The notes: a model not told the origin generated them from the letters alone. Shown: positions 27,433 to 36,901, numbered from the stretch's first letter. The stretch is DNA of 64,000 bases from Flavobacterium sp. 245 (GCF_004362055.1 NZ_SNXB01000004.1:62001-126000), one strand, 5' to 3'. Numbers and translations are program-made.

Positions 27433-27570
27433 TTGCTAAGATTCTGAGACACTAAGATTTTAAGATTTTTGTCTTTATCTAAAATATAAAAAAGCTGTTT
27501 ATTAAAAAACAGCTTTTTTGTTACTAACAACATAGAATCTTAGCATCTTAGAAACTTAGAGTCTTAGAAA
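27433..27570. repeat. CTAAG-word inverted repeat around a terminator
   Basis: The left arm (GTTGCTAAGATTCTGAGACA...) and the right arm (...AGAATCTTAGCATCTTAGAA) are built from CTAAG and CTTAG words and share TGCTAAGATTCT as a complementary core. They enclose the hairpin at 27488-27519. Confidence 0.75.
27488..27519. terminator. Terminator of the DUF937 gene
   Basis: A stem of about 12 pairs, AAAAAAGCTGTTT with AAACAGCTTTTTT, followed by T residues. Confidence 0.88.
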
Positions 27571-27604
27571 AAATTCGTAACTTTAATAGTTCAAAACAAA
27601 AGTC

Positions 27605-28045
27605 ATGAAGAAATTCATTTACATATTAATTGTTTTATTTACGATAATTGCGTGCTCAACTGCATCAAAAAATGATGTGATTGCGGCCAATTCTCCTAAA
27701 GTAAATAAAGCTGTAAATGATACAGTGAAAATTGTAAATGATTCATTAGAATACGAAGTAATCATTATTGACAATGGCTTTTCGACTTGGCTGGTATCAA
27801 TGGCGCTTCCACGCCATTATTACTCTCTAGCATATCTTGAAAACAAAAATTATCTGTATGTAACAGAATGTAATAATCGTGTGCGTCAGCCACAGGTTTA
27901 TAACCCAAATTTATACGAGATGCTGATTGATTACCGCCCTGAGATTCATTATGGCTACGAAGTGAATTATCTTATTTATAACTATATGATCTATTTTCAA
28001 AATACTTATAAACAAAAGCTTTGGGGTTACGTTCCATCTAGATAA
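27605..28045 (+). CDS. Lipoprotein, DUF6146-like
   Basis: This 146-residue protein has a type II signal peptide (MKKFIYILIVLFTIIAC, Cys17). The mature part has EVIIIDNGFSTWLVSMALP, YYSLAYLENKNYLYVTEC and HYGYEVNYLIYNYMIYFQ, which I associate with the DUF6146 family of Flavobacteriia. Its role is unknown. It is followed 32 bases later by a small membrane protein gene with which it is probably co-transcribed. Confidence 0.75.
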   Translation: MKKFIYILIVLFTIIACSTASKNDVIAANSPKVNKAVNDTVKIVNDSLEYEVIIIDNGFSTWLVSMALPRHYYSLAYLENKNYLYVTECNNRVRQPQVYNPNLYEMLIDYRPEIHYGYEVNYLIYNYMIYFQNTYKQKLWGYVPSR

Positions 28046-28077
28046 TGTTATTATATTTGTAATCATTACAAATAGCA

Positions 28078-28380
28078 ATGAATAAATTAAAGAAACGCTG
28101 GGGAATTACCTCAAATTTACAAGCCATAATCATTCTTATCGTTTTTGCCATCACCGGATCGGCATCTGCGTGGCTGTCTAAACCTTTTTGTGTTTGGCTC
28201 GGTATTACAAAAGAAGATTTTGGAGGCTGGTTTACTTTAATTAGGTTACTTATTATTTTCCCAATTTATCAAGTTTTATTAGTTGCCATTGGAACTATTT
28301 TTGGGCAGTTCAAATTCTTTTGGAACTTCGAAAAGAAAATGCTTAAAAATATGGGATTGGGATTTCTGTTTAAAGATTAA
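28078..28380 (+). CDS. Small membrane protein, DUF6787-like
   Basis: This 100-residue protein begins NKLKKRWGITSNLQAIIIL and has two membrane segments (about 16-35 and 55-80). The KRWGITSN start and the FAITGSASAWLSKP segment match the DUF6787 family as I recall it. Function unknown. Its stop codon shares four bases with the stop of the convergent gene at 28377. Confidence 0.75.
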   Translation: MNKLKKRWGITSNLQAIIILIVFAITGSASAWLSKPFCVWLGITKEDFGGWFTLIRLLIIFPIYQVLLVAIGTIFGQFKFFWNFEKKMLKNMGLGFLFKD

Positions 28381-28685
28381 TCTTCTTTTTTATTTTTCTG
28401 AAAATAATACGTATAAATCCAGGTAAGCGTAAATGACGGAACAACATCTGTAAAAGGCAGAATTTCTTCAACAAAAGTCAAAACACTTGCCACCTTTCCT
28501 ACTCTTCCTTTATACATTTGGGTCATTATAAAAGCAGCAAGAGGCGCCCAGATTACATCGGCAAAATCACCAAAAATTGTGATCATGGAAGTTGCCATAC
28601 CAATTCCGTCCAAAATTAATCCTATTATTAATTTTGACTTTCTATTATCTTCTACAACATTCAAATCCTGCATCTTACATTTCAT
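28377..28685 (-). CDS. Small membrane protein of unknown function
   Basis: This 102-residue protein has three hydrophobic segments (about 18-40, 43-58, 78-93) and a lysine-rich end (FQKNKKED). I do not recognise the family. A second ATG at 28673 (MQDLNVVED) is an equally possible start. It is convergent with the DUF6787-like gene and its end overlaps that gene by four bases. Confidence 0.65.
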   Translation of the reverse strand: MKCKMQDLNVVEDNRKSKLIIGLILDGIGMATSMITIFGDFADVIWAPLAAFIMTQMYKGRVGKVASVLTFVEEILPFTDVVPSFTLTWIYTYYFQKNKKED

Positions 28686-28937
28686 TTTAAGTAAATCGAA
28701 ATTAAAAAATTATTCAGAAACAGAATTATTTCTTTTTATAATTTAATTTCTAAATTCCCATATCAATAAACATACCCAAAATTTTAGATTTCAGAGTTTC
28801 GATTTTAGATCTTGGCAATATTGTCCTCTCAAACTAAGTCGAAGGCTATTGCTATTTGTTCGAATTTGGAAATTTAAAAAATTGTAATTTGAATTTTGAT
28901 TTTAATCTTCGTTTCTTTGTAAAAACAGTTTCAAAAA

Positions 28938-29624
28938 ATGATACACGCAAAAAATATACATAAATTCTACGACCAGGTTGAAGTTTTAAAGGGCGTAGAT
29001 TTACACATTAAAAGAGGAGAAATTGTTTCAATTGTTGGCGCTTCTGGTGCCGGAAAAACAACCTTACTGCATATTTTGGGAACTTTAGACAAACCATCAA
29101 ATGATGTTGCAGCTACTTCACTAATTATAAATGGCGAAAACATTCTAAAGCTGAATGATAAAGCCTTATCTAATTTTAGAAACCTAAATTTGGGGTTTAT
29201 TTTTCAGTTTCATCAGCTGTTGCCTGAATTCACAGCGCTTGAAAATGTTTGCATTCCCGCTTATATTGCAGGAAAAAAAGTTGCAGAAACTGAAGCTGAA
29301 GCTAAAAAACTACTGAAATTTCTAGGATTATCTCATCGTATAGATCACAAACCAAATGAACTTTCAGGCGGGGAACAACAGCGTGTTGCAGTGGCGAGAG
29401 CGCTAATAAACAAACCAGATGTTATTTTTGCCGATGAACCTTCGGGAAATCTAGATACACATTCTGCCGAAAATCTGCATCAGTTGTTTTTTCAATTGAG
29501 AGATGAATTTGGTCAAACCTTTGTAATCGTAACGCATAATGAAGAATTAGCTAATATGGCCGATAGAAAATTGGTTATGGTTGATGGCCAAATTAGCAAT
29601 ACAGAAGTTACTAAAGATGAATAA
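28938..29624 (+). CDS. LolD/MacB-type ABC transporter ATP-binding protein
   Basis: This 228-residue ATPase has Walker [10 protein letters not shown] near 38, Q-loop [15 protein letters not shown], signature [15 protein letters not shown], Walker B VIFADEP and the H-loop in VTHNEE. The sequence type is that of LolD, which powers lipoprotein release to the outer membrane through LolC/E. No permease gene is adjacent here, so the partner must be encoded elsewhere. It overlaps the next gene by eight bases. Confidence 0.85.
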   Translation: MIHAKNIHKFYDQVEVLKGVDLHIKRGEIVSIVGASGAGKTTLLHILGTLDKPSNDVAATSLIINGENILKLNDKALSNFRNLNLGFIFQFHQLLPEFTALENVCIPAYIAGKKVAETEAEAKKLLKFLGLSHRIDHKPNELSGGEQQRVAVARALINKPDVIFADEPSGNLDTHSAENLHQLFFQLRDEFGQTFVIVTHNEELANMADRKLVMVDGQISNTEVTKDE

Positions 29625-30381
29625 AACAGAATTAAAAGAATTCTTAGACGAGAAAGTCATTCAATATAACAATCAGGATTTTATTGAAAGTGATCCTGTC
29701 CAGATTCCGCATTTATTTTCTCAAAAAGAAGACATTGAGATTGCCGGTTTTTTAAGCGCTTCAATCGCTTGGGGAAACCGCAAAATGATTATTAAGAATT
29801 CGCATAAAATGATGGAATTGATGGGCAACACGCCTTATGATTTTGTCATGTCACATTCTGATGAAAATTTAGAAAATCTAGAAACCTTCGTTCACAGAAC
29901 TTTTAACGGAAAAGATTTTGGCGGATTCATTAAAGGTTTACAGCATATTTACAAAAATCATGGCGGCCTTGAAGCTGTTTTTGCTAAAAACCAAGAGCAG
30001 AATAGTCTTCAGAAAAGCATACATGAGTTCAAAAAGATATTTTTTGAAATCAATCATTTGCCACGAACTCAAAAACATATTTCTGATCCAATGAATAATT
30101 CGGCAGCCAAACGCATCAACATGTATTTGCGCTGGATGGTACGCCAAGACGCAAAAGGAGTCGATTTAGGCATTTGGAAAACCATTTCTCCCGCATCTTT
30201 ATCTTGTCCGTTAGATGTACATTCAGGAAATGTAGCCCGAAAACTAGAATTGCTTACGCGAAAACAAAACGACGGAAAAGCATTAGCCGAATTAGACGTT
30301 AAACTCAGAGAGATGGATTCTCAAGATCCTGTAAAATATGATTTTGCACTTTTTGGTCTTGGAGTTTTTGAAGGATTTTAA
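29617..30381 (+). CDS. TIGR02757-family protein
   Basis: This 254-residue protein of the conserved TIGR02757 family has [54 protein letters not shown] and [14 protein letters not shown]. The ATG at 29617 overlaps the end of lolD; the longer frame from 29581 would be an out-of-frame run inside lolD. The C-terminal part resembles helix-hairpin-helix DNA glycosylase folds (from memory), but no activity is established. Confidence 0.85.
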   Translation: MNKTELKEFLDEKVIQYNNQDFIESDPVQIPHLFSQKEDIEIAGFLSASIAWGNRKMIIKNSHKMMELMGNTPYDFVMSHSDENLENLETFVHRTFNGKDFGGFIKGLQHIYKNHGGLEAVFAKNQEQNSLQKSIHEFKKIFFEINHLPRTQKHISDPMNNSAAKRINMYLRWMVRQDAKGVDLGIWKTISPASLSCPLDVHSGNVARKLELLTRKQNDGKALAELDVKLREMDSQDPVKYDFALFGLGVFEGF

Positions 30382-30404
30382 CTACAAAAATTTATTGTTG
30401 TTAT

Positions 30405-30435
30405 TTTGACATTGCATTTTTTTTTCGTAATATTA
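30405..30435 (+). promoter_or_regulatory. Candidate promoter of the exopolysaccharide-type operon
   Basis: TTTG at 30405-30408 and TAATATTA at 30428-30435 are 19 bases apart. The spacing fits the Bacteroidota promoter, but the -7 element departs from TAnnTTTG at its end, so this may be a weak or regulated promoter. The ATG follows 21 bases later. Confidence 0.4.
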
Positions 30436-30456
30436 CAAGTGTAAAAGCCTGATATT

Positions 30457-31518
30457 ATGGAACAAACTATAGATTATATCAAACATTTTGTCCTTCCATT
30501 TTTTTTAGTCTTAACGCTTTCTTTGGCAACTATTTTAATTCTGAAAAGAGTTTTTTACCAATACAGTCTTCCTTACAGACATAAAATTATCAGAAAGTCT
30601 GAAATATTTCTGACTGAAATCACCTTATCAAAACCTGACAAGAATACATTAAAATACCGAATTGCAAAGTTCAAATCGGAAATACCAATCCATAAAGCTT
30701 GGTGCAAAAACATGCTTATCGAAGATTTAATTCGAATGAAAAGCAACTTAAAAGGCCCAGCTGCCAAAAATATTCTTCTTATCTACAAGCGTTTAGGTTT
30801 AAACAATTATTCTGCAAGCTTAATTAGAGACTTCAGAAAATATAAAAAGTACGAAGGCATCCACCATTTTCAATTATTATGCTATAAACCAGGTATTTCA
30901 CTTATAAAAAAATATTTATTTAGTTCGAATCAAATCATTCGGTCCAATGCAAATATTGCCTATTTGGCACTGTCTAAAGGCGATTGGCAGGCTGTCGACA
31001 AACTGCCTCTAAAAGTAACGATTATCACGACGATAAAAGTTATGGATGTTCTGCATACAGAAAAAATTCCTATGCCTGAAGAAGTAAATCAATGGATATA
31101 TTCTAAAAATAAGGCAATTTTAAAACTAGCCGTAATGGTAATGGTGTTTTACAATTACAGAAACAAGTCGGCCGAAATTATCAACTTATTGCATCATAAG
31201 CACCAAGGTTTAAGAACGGATGTAATTATAGCAATCAGAGATCTTTATTTGTATGAAGCCGAAGATGTGATTTTATCTTTATATCCAACCGAAACTCTTC
31301 AAATTCAATTTCAAATGCTGGAAACGCTCTCTGTTATAGGCTCAAAAAAAACATTAGATTTTTTAGATATTGAAATCGAAAAACAAGAAATAAAAGACCT
31401 GAAACTTAAAATGGTTTATTGTTATAATAATCTAGATCCTAAAAGCCTAGAATTATTAGGCAGAAAAGATCCTGACACTCAAAAAATGATTAATCACATA
31501 AGACAAATACAAATATGA
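30457..31518 (+). CDS. Membrane-anchored HEAT-like repeat protein (first gene of the exopolysaccharide-type operon)
   Basis: This 353-residue protein has one N-terminal membrane segment (about 12-30), a basic stretch and a long alpha-helical cytoplasmic region that reads as irregular HEAT-like repeats (RSNANIAYLALSKGDW, LRTDVIIAIRDLYLYEAED, IQFQMLETLSVIGSKKTL). Such solenoids serve as binding scaffolds. Its stop overlaps the glycosyltransferase start by four bases (ATGA), so the two are translationally coupled. By position it may hold or regulate the synthase in the inner membrane, a role filled by other accessory proteins in known synthase systems. That is inference. Confidence 0.7.
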   Translation: MEQTIDYIKHFVLPFFLVLTLSLATILILKRVFYQYSLPYRHKIIRKSEIFLTEITLSKPDKNTLKYRIAKFKSEIPIHKAWCKNMLIEDLIRMKSNLKGPAAKNILLIYKRLGLNNYSASLIRDFRKYKKYEGIHHFQLLCYKPGISLIKKYLFSSNQIIRSNANIAYLALSKGDWQAVDKLPLKVTIITTIKVMDVLHTEKIPMPEEVNQWIYSKNKAILKLAVMVMVFYNYRNKSAEIINLLHHKHQGLRTDVIIAIRDLYLYEAEDVILSLYPTETLQIQFQMLETLSVIGSKKTLDFLDIEIEKQEIKDLKLKMVYCYNNLDPKSLELLGRKDPDTQKMINHIRQIQI

Positions 31519-32951
31519 TTCACGATTTTCTGGCTCATCTTATACGTATTTATGATATTTTTATAGCCTTTTTTTCTATTGGGTATATTCTGTTTTATGT
31601 GTTTTTATCAATATTATCTTATTGGGCCATTATAAAACATTTGAAATATGAAAAATATCTAGAAGAAGATGTGTTGCTCCGCTCTAACCACATTCTGGGC
31701 GTTTCAGTTGTCGCACCGGCCTTCAACGAGGGTTTGAATATTGTTTATAATGTAAAATCATTGCTCTCGCTGACTTATCCTAAATTTGAAATTATAATCG
31801 TAAATGACGGAAGTACAGATGATACGCTAGAAAAATTAATATCCGAATTTGATTTGGTTAAAATTGACTTTTATTATCAGGAAAAAATTCCGACACAACC
31901 TGTAAGAGGCCATTACAAATCGAAAAATCCAGTTTATTCAAAACTGTTGGTTGTCGATAAAATAAACGGAAAAAGTAAAGCAGATGCTTCAAACGCTGGT
32001 ATTAATTCATCACAATATCCTTTGTTTTTATGTACTGATGTTGATTGCATTTTAAAGCAAGACACGATTCTAAAATTGGCAAAACCATTCATGGAAAGTC
32101 ATATTCGTGTAATTGCGACTGGAGCTGGCATCAGAATTTCGAATTCATGCGATGTGAAAGAAGGCTTTTTATTTAGAGTTCATTATCCAAAAGAATGGTA
32201 TCCGAGGTTTCAGGAACTAGAATATGTTCGTTCTTTTTTATTTGGACGAATGGCCTGGAGCCAAATAAACGGTTTATTGCTTGTTTCTGGCGGACTCGGA
32301 ATGTTTGATAAAGACATTGTAATCAAAGCTGGAGGTTATTGGCATAAATCTCTAGGTGAAGATATGGAACTCGTAACGCGTATGCGCAAATATATGCACG
32401 ATACAAAGCAGCAATTTTTGATTAAATACATTCCAGAATCACTTTGCTGGACAGAAGTTCCTAGCACCAGGGAAGTTTTTTTAAGACAAAGAATCCGTTG
32501 GGCTCGAGGACTCGTACAAACGCTTTATTTGCATCGTAATATGTTTTTAAATCCAAAATATGGAAGAACAGCATTTCTTGTTTTGCCCTTCTTTTTCAGT
32601 TTTGAATTTTTAGTTCCAATAATAGAATTCATTGGAATCATTACTTTGATTTCAAGTTTCATTTTTGGCATTATAGATTTTCAGTATCTATTGATTATAA
32701 GCGCTTTAGTATATCTTTTTTATTTATCGATTACGATTATTTCAATTTTAATAGATGAAATTTTATACAGAAGCTATGCAAATTATAAAGAATTAATAAT
32801 CCTTGTTGGTATGGCCGCCATTGAACCTTTTGTTTATCATCCAATAAACGTTTATGCATCGTTAAAAGGATATTGGTATTTTTTTACAAACAAAGAGCAA
32901 AAATGGGGCGTCATGGTTCGTAAAGGTTTTGAGAAATCACCCGTAAAATAA
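31515..32951 (+). CDS. Processive family 2 glycosyltransferase (polysaccharide synthase-like)
   Basis: This 478-residue inner-membrane enzyme has N-terminal membrane segments (about 12-40), a GT-A catalytic domain and three or four C-terminal membrane segments (about 353-470). Key motifs: DGS at 98-100 (nucleotide binding), DVD at 175-177 (metal), GED at 281-283 (catalytic base) and RQRIRW at 324-329, the Q/RxxRW motif of processive synthases such as PgaC, BcsA and hyaluronan synthase. It should polymerise a sugar from UDP-sugar and export the chain through its own channel. There is no PilZ domain. It abuts the outer-membrane gene without any gap. Confidence 0.88.
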   Translation: MIHDFLAHLIRIYDIFIAFFSIGYILFYVFLSILSYWAIIKHLKYEKYLEEDVLLRSNHILGVSVVAPAFNEGLNIVYNVKSLLSLTYPKFEIIIVNDGSTDDTLEKLISEFDLVKIDFYYQEKIPTQPVRGHYKSKNPVYSKLLVVDKINGKSKADASNAGINSSQYPLFLCTDVDCILKQDTILKLAKPFMESHIRVIATGAGIRISNSCDVKEGFLFRVHYPKEWYPRFQELEYVRSFLFGRMAWSQINGLLLVSGGLGMFDKDIVIKAGGYWHKSLGEDMELVTRMRKYMHDTKQQFLIKYIPESLCWTEVPSTREVFLRQRIRWARGLVQTLYLHRNMFLNPKYGRTAFLVLPFFFSFEFLVPIIEFIGIITLISSFIFGIIDFQYLLIISALVYLFYLSITIISILIDEILYRSYANYKELIILVGMAAIEPFVYHPINVYASLKGYWYFFTNKEQKWGVMVRKGFEKSPVK

Positions 32952-34220
32952 TTGATGATGAAAAACATTAAAACTTTACATATAATCCAATTGTTTCTCT
33001 GTCTTTTTATATTTTCTAACCAAAATATAAAAGCCCAAAAAATTGATACTGACAGTCTTCTGATCGTTATAACCAATGACATGAAAAATGCTCATCCTGA
33101 TTATAATCGCAACATTCAGCGTGCTTTATTGGGTAAAAAAATGGCTCCAGATTATCTTGATTTTCATTTATTTTTAGGGCGAAATTATGATTTGACAAAT
33201 GTAAAAGACAGCGCAAGGTACTATTACAAATACGTAATTGAACAAAATCCAAAGTATCAGGAAGCTTTTCTGTATCTCATAAATTTAGACTTAGAAGAAA
33301 AAAAATATGATGAAGGCTTAATTTTAGCCAATAAAGCGATTGAATTATATCCCGATGACAAAACATTTCGGTTAAGACGAATCGCCATGTATTCATCAAA
33401 AGGTGATATTGAAAATGAAGCTAAATATCTAAAATCAATTAGGACCAAATTTCCACATGATCCCGAAATCGAACAGCGACTTTATGAGCTTTATTCAAAA
33501 ATTAATATGGACCGTGTTGGAATATATTACAATTACACAACTATTAGCCGAGACGGAATTGGCCCCTGGAATTTAGCAAGCGCTGATTACCTAAGACAGC
33601 GTATATGGGGAAGTTTAATTGGGCGTGTTAGTTATGCAAAAAGGTTTTCTTCGAATTACATAATGGCAAGCGGACTTCAATTTGAAGTTGAATCCTATCT
33701 GTATGCAAAAAACAATAATTATTCCTACCTAGATGCCGCATACAGTCAAGATGATGCTTTTCCTGAATTGCGATTAGGTTACTCTTATTTTCATAACTTT
33801 AAACACGGCTGGGAAGCTGATCTGGGAATTCGCTATATTAAGTCGCAGGACAATAGTGATGTTACATCACTTAATATAGGTCTTGGCAAGTATTTTGGCT
33901 CTTACTGGCTAAATCTTAGATCTTTTATTCAAAATGAAGGACCTTCTTTTACTTTTACATCTCGATATTATTATAAAACAAAATTTGATTACGTAACTTT
34001 GATTGCCGGTTACGGAACTTCCCCAGATGACAGAACACGCGCTGCCGAATATGAAGCAAGGATGACTTTAAAATCTTTTAGAGCCAGTGCGGGTTTTAAC
34101 AAACTTATAAAAAGTCATTATATAGCAGGAATTTTAATCACTGCAAACGAGCAAGAATATACGTCCAATAAATATCAAACTGAACTTGATTTTGCCTTTT
34201 TATTGCAATATAAATTTTAG
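32952..34220 (+). CDS. YaiO-type outer-membrane protein with TPR region
   Basis: This 422-residue protein has a signal peptide (ending near NIKAQ), a helical region of about four TPR-like units at 45-180 (LFLGRNYDLTNVKDSARYYY, KKYDEGLILANKAIELYPDD) and a C-terminal beta barrel of about 240 residues with alternating aromatic strands that ends in FAFLLQYKF. A periplasmic TPR plus a barrel is the plan of PgaA, AlgK/AlgE and BcsC, which pass polymers across the outer membrane. This barrel is smaller and belongs to the YaiO family by its LRLGYSYFHNFKHGWEADLG pattern. The start is the base after the synthase stop codon. Confidence 0.8.
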   Translation: MMMKNIKTLHIIQLFLCLFIFSNQNIKAQKIDTDSLLIVITNDMKNAHPDYNRNIQRALLGKKMAPDYLDFHLFLGRNYDLTNVKDSARYYYKYVIEQNPKYQEAFLYLINLDLEEKKYDEGLILANKAIELYPDDKTFRLRRIAMYSSKGDIENEAKYLKSIRTKFPHDPEIEQRLYELYSKINMDRVGIYYNYTTISRDGIGPWNLASADYLRQRIWGSLIGRVSYAKRFSSNYIMASGLQFEVESYLYAKNNNYSYLDAAYSQDDAFPELRLGYSYFHNFKHGWEADLGIRYIKSQDNSDVTSLNIGLGKYFGSYWLNLRSFIQNEGPSFTFTSRYYYKTKFDYVTLIAGYGTSPDDRTRAAEYEARMTLKSFRASAGFNKLIKSHYIAGILITANEQEYTSNKYQTELDFAFLLQYKF

Positions 34221-34225
34221 AAATC

Positions 34226-36439
34226 ATGAAAAAAAAGCATCAGATATATTTACAGCTCCTCATTTTCTCCATATTTAATTTTAATATGATGTCACAATCT
34301 GAAATTATTATAACAAATAAAAATAGTATTCTCTCAAAATCAGATGATTCTCGTGACGCTGCTGTACTATTAAAAAAATATATCGATAAAGCTTTTGCAA
34401 AGGAATTTGATAATATTTCAGGCGAAAAAAAAGATACTGATCAATCTGAAATAATCTTAGAAATTTCAGAACAAGAAAAACTGAAGCCGAATGATTTCAT
34501 TATTAAAAGTGATTCAAAATCCATTTATCTGATTGCTGAAAATTCGCGATCAATGCGCTATGCCGTATATACATTGCTGGAAATTTGGGAATTCCGGAAA
34601 TTTTCTGCCACTGAAACCTATATTCCAAAAGTTGATCAATTTACGTTTGCTAAAAATACGCTTAAACGTTACCAGCCTTCATTTGATTATCGAGCGCTTT
34701 TTTTTCCCGATTGTTACGACGAAGCTTTTAGAGATTGGCATAAACTCGACTGGCACTTAAATGATTTTGCAATTTGGGGACATTCCTTTAATCTTCTTGT
34801 TCCACCAAAAGAATATTTTAAAAGCAATCCAAAGCTTTTTGCGCTTTATCAGGGAAAAAGAAATGGAGAATCTTTATGTATGACCAATGATACAGTTGTC
34901 AATCTCGTTGAGAAAAAAATGGCAAAAATGATTGAAGAGAAACCAAATGCTCAATTCTATTCCGTTAGCCAAAATGATGACGTGGTGTATTGCGAATGTG
35001 CAGAATGCCGAAAAATGAATGAAAAACATGGTGGCCCGCAAGGCTCTCTATATTATTTTTTAAATAAAATTGCGTCTCATTTTCCAAATACAAAAATTAC
35101 AACACTTGCATATTTACATACTTTTAAACCGCCTGTAAATCTAAAAATTGCGCCAAATATCTATACTATTTTCTGTCCAATCGAATTAAATCGGGGAAAA
35201 ACAATTACGGCCCAAAATGAACCTTCATTTGTAAAAACACTAGAAAACTGGAGCAATACTTCTCCGCATTTGTTTTTATGGGATTATACGGTTCAATTTT
35301 CGAATTATATGTCACCTTTTCCAAATTTCGAGCCTTTTCAGAGTAATTACAAGCTCTTTAAAAAGAATAAAGTAAAAGGTTTATTTGTTCAAGGTTATGC
35401 CGATGTTCCAGGAGATTTCTCTGAATTAAGACAATACCTTCTGGCAAAACTATTATGGGATACCGAAACCAATATTCAAGCAACAACAGCTGATTTTTTA
35501 AGAGGCTTTTACGGAAAAGCTGCTCCCTTTATAACCAACTATTTAAAAGCTTTAACCGAAAATCAAAATAAAAGCAATGTTTATTTAGATATTTATTCGG
35601 GTCCCGTACAAGCTCGAAATTCATTTCTTACGCCTGCAAATATGGATCAATACGATCAATTGCTGGAAAAAGCTGCCGATGCTGTAGCTGACGATACAAC
35701 TTTAAAAGGCAGAGTTCACAAACTGAGGCTGGCTTTAGAATATACCTATTTTGAACAATCTAAATTTTATGGGAAAAACCAACACGGAATGTTTGTCGTA
35801 AATAATAATGGAGAGAAGGTAGTAAAAGATGGTTTGACCGAGAGAGTTTTGCAATTTACTAAATCGTGTAATGACTTAGGAATTTATGAATTAAGCGAAG
35901 ATGGCCTTTCTCCTGATAATTATTATAAAGAATGGCTGGAGATCTGTAAAAACAAAACAACACATTTAGGCGAAGACTTAAAAATCAACTACTTAACACC
36001 TCCTTCAGAAGATTTTAAAGGAAAAGGAAGTTATGGTTTAGCAGACGGAAACCGAGGCTATAAAGACTTTAATATCAACTGGATTGGATGGTACAGCACA
36101 AATCCTTCTTTTGAAATTGAAACAAATAAATTAAATTTTAATATTCTCAAATTAAACTTTCTAAATGATCAGCGTCATTGGATTTTTACTCCAAAAAAAA
36201 TAAAAATTTATGGTTTTGCAAATCAGAAATGGAAGCTTATAGAAGAGAAAATTTGTGATACGTTAACAGAAGAATTTGAAATTACAACGAAATCTTGGGG
36301 ATTTGAAAATCAAAGCTTTAATAGCTTTGCAAAAATCAAAGTGCTTGTTGAAAACCAGACAGAATTACCAGCTTGGAGAGAAAGAAAGAATAAAAAGCCA
36401 ATGGTTATGATTGATGAGATCGAACTTTTTAAAAAATAA
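34226..36439 (+). CDS. Exported DUF4838 glycosidase-like protein
   Basis: This 737-residue protein has a signal peptide (ending near NMMSQ), an N-terminal GH20b/alpha-glucuronidase-type domain (IYLIAENSRSMRYAVYTLLE), a central TIM-barrel-like DUF4838 domain (SNPKLFALYQGKRNGESLCM, YSVSQNDDVVYCECAEC, FVQGYADVPGDF) and a C-terminal beta-sandwich resembling F5/8-type sugar-binding domains (RHWIFTPKKIKIYG). DUF4838 proteins are related to glycoside hydrolases, but few have known activity. In this operon it holds the position of the polymer-modifying or cleaving enzymes of other synthase systems (PgaB, BcsZ). Five bases separate it from the barrel gene. Confidence 0.8.
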   Translation: MKKKHQIYLQLLIFSIFNFNMMSQSEIIITNKNSILSKSDDSRDAAVLLKKYIDKAFAKEFDNISGEKKDTDQSEIILEISEQEKLKPNDFIIKSDSKSIYLIAENSRSMRYAVYTLLEIWEFRKFSATETYIPKVDQFTFAKNTLKRYQPSFDYRALFFPDCYDEAFRDWHKLDWHLNDFAIWGHSFNLLVPPKEYFKSNPKLFALYQGKRNGESLCMTNDTVVNLVEKKMAKMIEEKPNAQFYSVSQNDDVVYCECAECRKMNEKHGGPQGSLYYFLNKIASHFPNTKITTLAYLHTFKPPVNLKIAPNIYTIFCPIELNRGKTITAQNEPSFVKTLENWSNTSPHLFLWDYTVQFSNYMSPFPNFEPFQSNYKLFKKNKVKGLFVQGYADVPGDFSELRQYLLAKLLWDTETNIQATTADFLRGFYGKAAPFITNYLKALTENQNKSNVYLDIYSGPVQARNSFLTPANMDQYDQLLEKAADAVADDTTLKGRVHKLRLALEYTYFEQSKFYGKNQHGMFVVNNNGEKVVKDGLTERVLQFTKSCNDLGIYELSEDGLSPDNYYKEWLEICKNKTTHLGEDLKINYLTPPSEDFKGKGSYGLADGNRGYKDFNINWIGWYSTNPSFEIETNKLNFNILKLNFLNDQRHWIFTPKKIKIYGFANQKWKLIEEKICDTLTEEFEITTKSWGFENQSFNSFAKIKVLVENQTELPAWRERKNKKPMVMIDEIELFKK

Positions 36440-36447
36440 AAGCCAAA

Positions 36448-36816
36448 ATGAACAGCAGTGAAAAAAAAATTATGATTATCGACAGCGATGATATGGCTAT
36501 CGAAATTCTAAAATTTATTTTAAATCGAGAAGGTTACAAAATTAGTGTTGCTAAAGATGGAATAAGCGCACTTGAGCAAATAGGAAGTTTTATGCCTGAT
36601 TTAGTGATTACTACCATTATTATTCCGTTAAAATCAGGACTAGAAATCATCAGTCACATTAAAAAAAATTACGCTCAGATACGTGTGGTGGCGCTTTCGT
36701 CGCTTGGTGAAGAAGAAGATACGGTCGAAGAAGCATTTAAATTAGGCGTTGATGATTTTATTGCAAAACCTTTTAATCCAAACGAACTTTTATTGCGAAT
36801 AAAACGATTTTTGTAG
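36448..36816 (+). CDS. Stand-alone receiver protein lacking the phospho-acceptor Asp
   Basis: This 122-residue CheY-fold protein has no output domain. The helix/strand pattern is complete (IMIIDSDDMAIEILK, ALSSLGEEEDTVEEAF, DFIAKPFNPNELLLRI), with the switch Ser near 87 and Lys near 107. At the phosphorylation site the segment PDLVITTIIIP has Thr56 (codon ACC) where PDLVITDIMMP-type receivers have Asp, and the acidic pair is D12/S13 instead of two acids. It therefore cannot be phosphorylated in the usual way. It follows the DUF4838 gene by eight bases and ends the operon, which suggests a protein-binding control role in polymer synthesis. Confidence 0.85.
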   Translation: MNSSEKKIMIIDSDDMAIEILKFILNREGYKISVAKDGISALEQIGSFMPDLVITTIIIPLKSGLEIISHIKKNYAQIRVVALSSLGEEEDTVEEAFKLGVDDFIAKPFNPNELLLRIKRFL

Positions 36817-36901
36817 TAATTCAAACTCTATTTTTAAGAAATATGAATCGCTTAAGTTTTTGTAATTTCGAAGAAATACCAATTTTTCAGCTATTTATAG
36901 C

